A DNA stretch of 42,455 bases from Acetatifactor muris. GTDB taxonomy: Bacteria > Bacillota > Clostridia > Lachnospirales > Lachnospiraceae. The translations under genes and the position numbers were made by a program. Each line of letters begins with the position of its first letter. Position 1 is the first letter of the stretch. The stretch is taken from NCBI GenBank assembly GCA_023663635.1, contig JAMPHD010000024.1, forward strand, positions 1-42,455, in the 5' to 3' direction. Below the pieces are notes generated by a model, which saw nothing but the letters and a program-made list of their open reading frames with translations, had not been told where the DNA came from and did no database searches. This document shows positions 42,406-42,455 of the stretch, one piece after another.

Positions 42406-42455
42406 TGCTTTCTGCCCTCCTTTATGGTAGACTTATCAGCTGAGGGGGCTTTGTT
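42402..42455 (-). CDS. C-terminal fragment of a gene at the window edge
   Basis: Two frames are open at the right edge. One ends NKAPSADKSTIKEGRKQ with a TGA overlapping the next start as ATGA. The other ends in a TAA just before the next ribosome binding site. I cannot decide between them or name the product. Confidence 0.3.
   Translation of the reverse strand, partial: NKAPSADKSTIKEGRKQ

Larger units (their letters stand above)
23170..42455 (-). mobile_element. Integrated phage- or ICE-type element, partial
   Basis: From the chemoreceptor gene to the right edge, every gene is a small minus-strand gene of the sort found in large phages and integrative elements (ParB, Rha, HNH, ASCH, YubB-like, PAPS-reductase-like, zinc ribbons). 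Gene spacing is near zero with many ATGA overlaps. The left boundary lies somewhere in 23099-23232; the right end is outside the window. No integrase, relaxase, terminase, capsid or reverse transcriptase gene is seen, so its class is open. Confidence 0.75.

Noticed and set aside
23170..42455. Search for a reverse transcriptase or template repeat belonging to a diversity-generating retroelement.
   Set aside because: None of the genes in the window has reverse transcriptase motifs, and I see no second copy of the variable-region sequence.

Overview
The window looks like a chromosomal segment of an anaerobic Firmicute, most likely a Lachnospiraceae-type Clostridium relative, with part of a large integrated element beside it. 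The clues are strong GGAGG-type ribosome binding sites throughout, the kinds of gene present (a short B12-dependent methionine synthase without a reactivation domain, DUF4190/DUF2752 membrane proteins, a CHASE2 cyclase beside a FecR protein), and a dense array of small phage/ICE-type genes. The taxonomic call is an inference. Almost every gene is on the minus strand.

Chromosomal part, about 1-23,100. In transcription order (right to left) it holds: a methyl-accepting chemotaxis protein (21503-23080); a cluster of small membrane proteins with a shared MDGQNFQN start (two complete DUF4190-like proteins and one shortened copy) around a DUF2752 protein; a Tic20/DUF4870-like membrane protein; one plus-strand lipoprotein (18656-19117); cobalamin-dependent methionine synthase; a branched-chain amino acid operon ilvB - ilvN-like - ilvN - ilvC with two different regulatory-subunit genes, an internal promoter and a strong terminator; a four-gene signalling operon FecR protein - CHASE2 adenylate cyclase - GAF/HD-GYP protein - TIM-barrel epimerase; an ABC exporter; and a DedA protein followed by an OmpR-type response regulator and its histidine kinase.

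Element part, about 23,170-42,455, continuing past the right edge. More than forty tightly packed or overlapping small genes all run leftwards, which is typical of the early or accessory region of a large phage, phage-plasmid or ICE. Recognisable members are a ParB-like protein, a PAPS-reductase-fold protein, an ASCH protein, a PD-(D/E)XK-type nuclease candidate, helix-hairpin-helix and zinc-ribbon proteins, a Rha-type regulator, an XRE repressor, two HNH-type proteins, a DUF3846-like and a YubB/Api92-like protein, and a DUF6273-like protein whose C-terminus looks like the variable region of a diversity-generating retroelement. No integrase, capsid, terminase, relaxase or reverse transcriptase is visible, so the element's class and far end are unknown.

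The element shows its own regulatory code. A CTCGCAA-type imperfect palindrome occurs at four intergenic sites. In two places it sits exactly 7 bp from a conserved A/T tract, and in one it fills the spacer of a perfect TTGACA-17-TATAAT promoter beside the XRE gene. The most interesting items are the candidate remote DGR target, the PAPS-reductase/ParB/nuclease/ASCH module with a pseudoknot-capable leader, the operator family, and several proteins of 20-51 residues between the larger genes.
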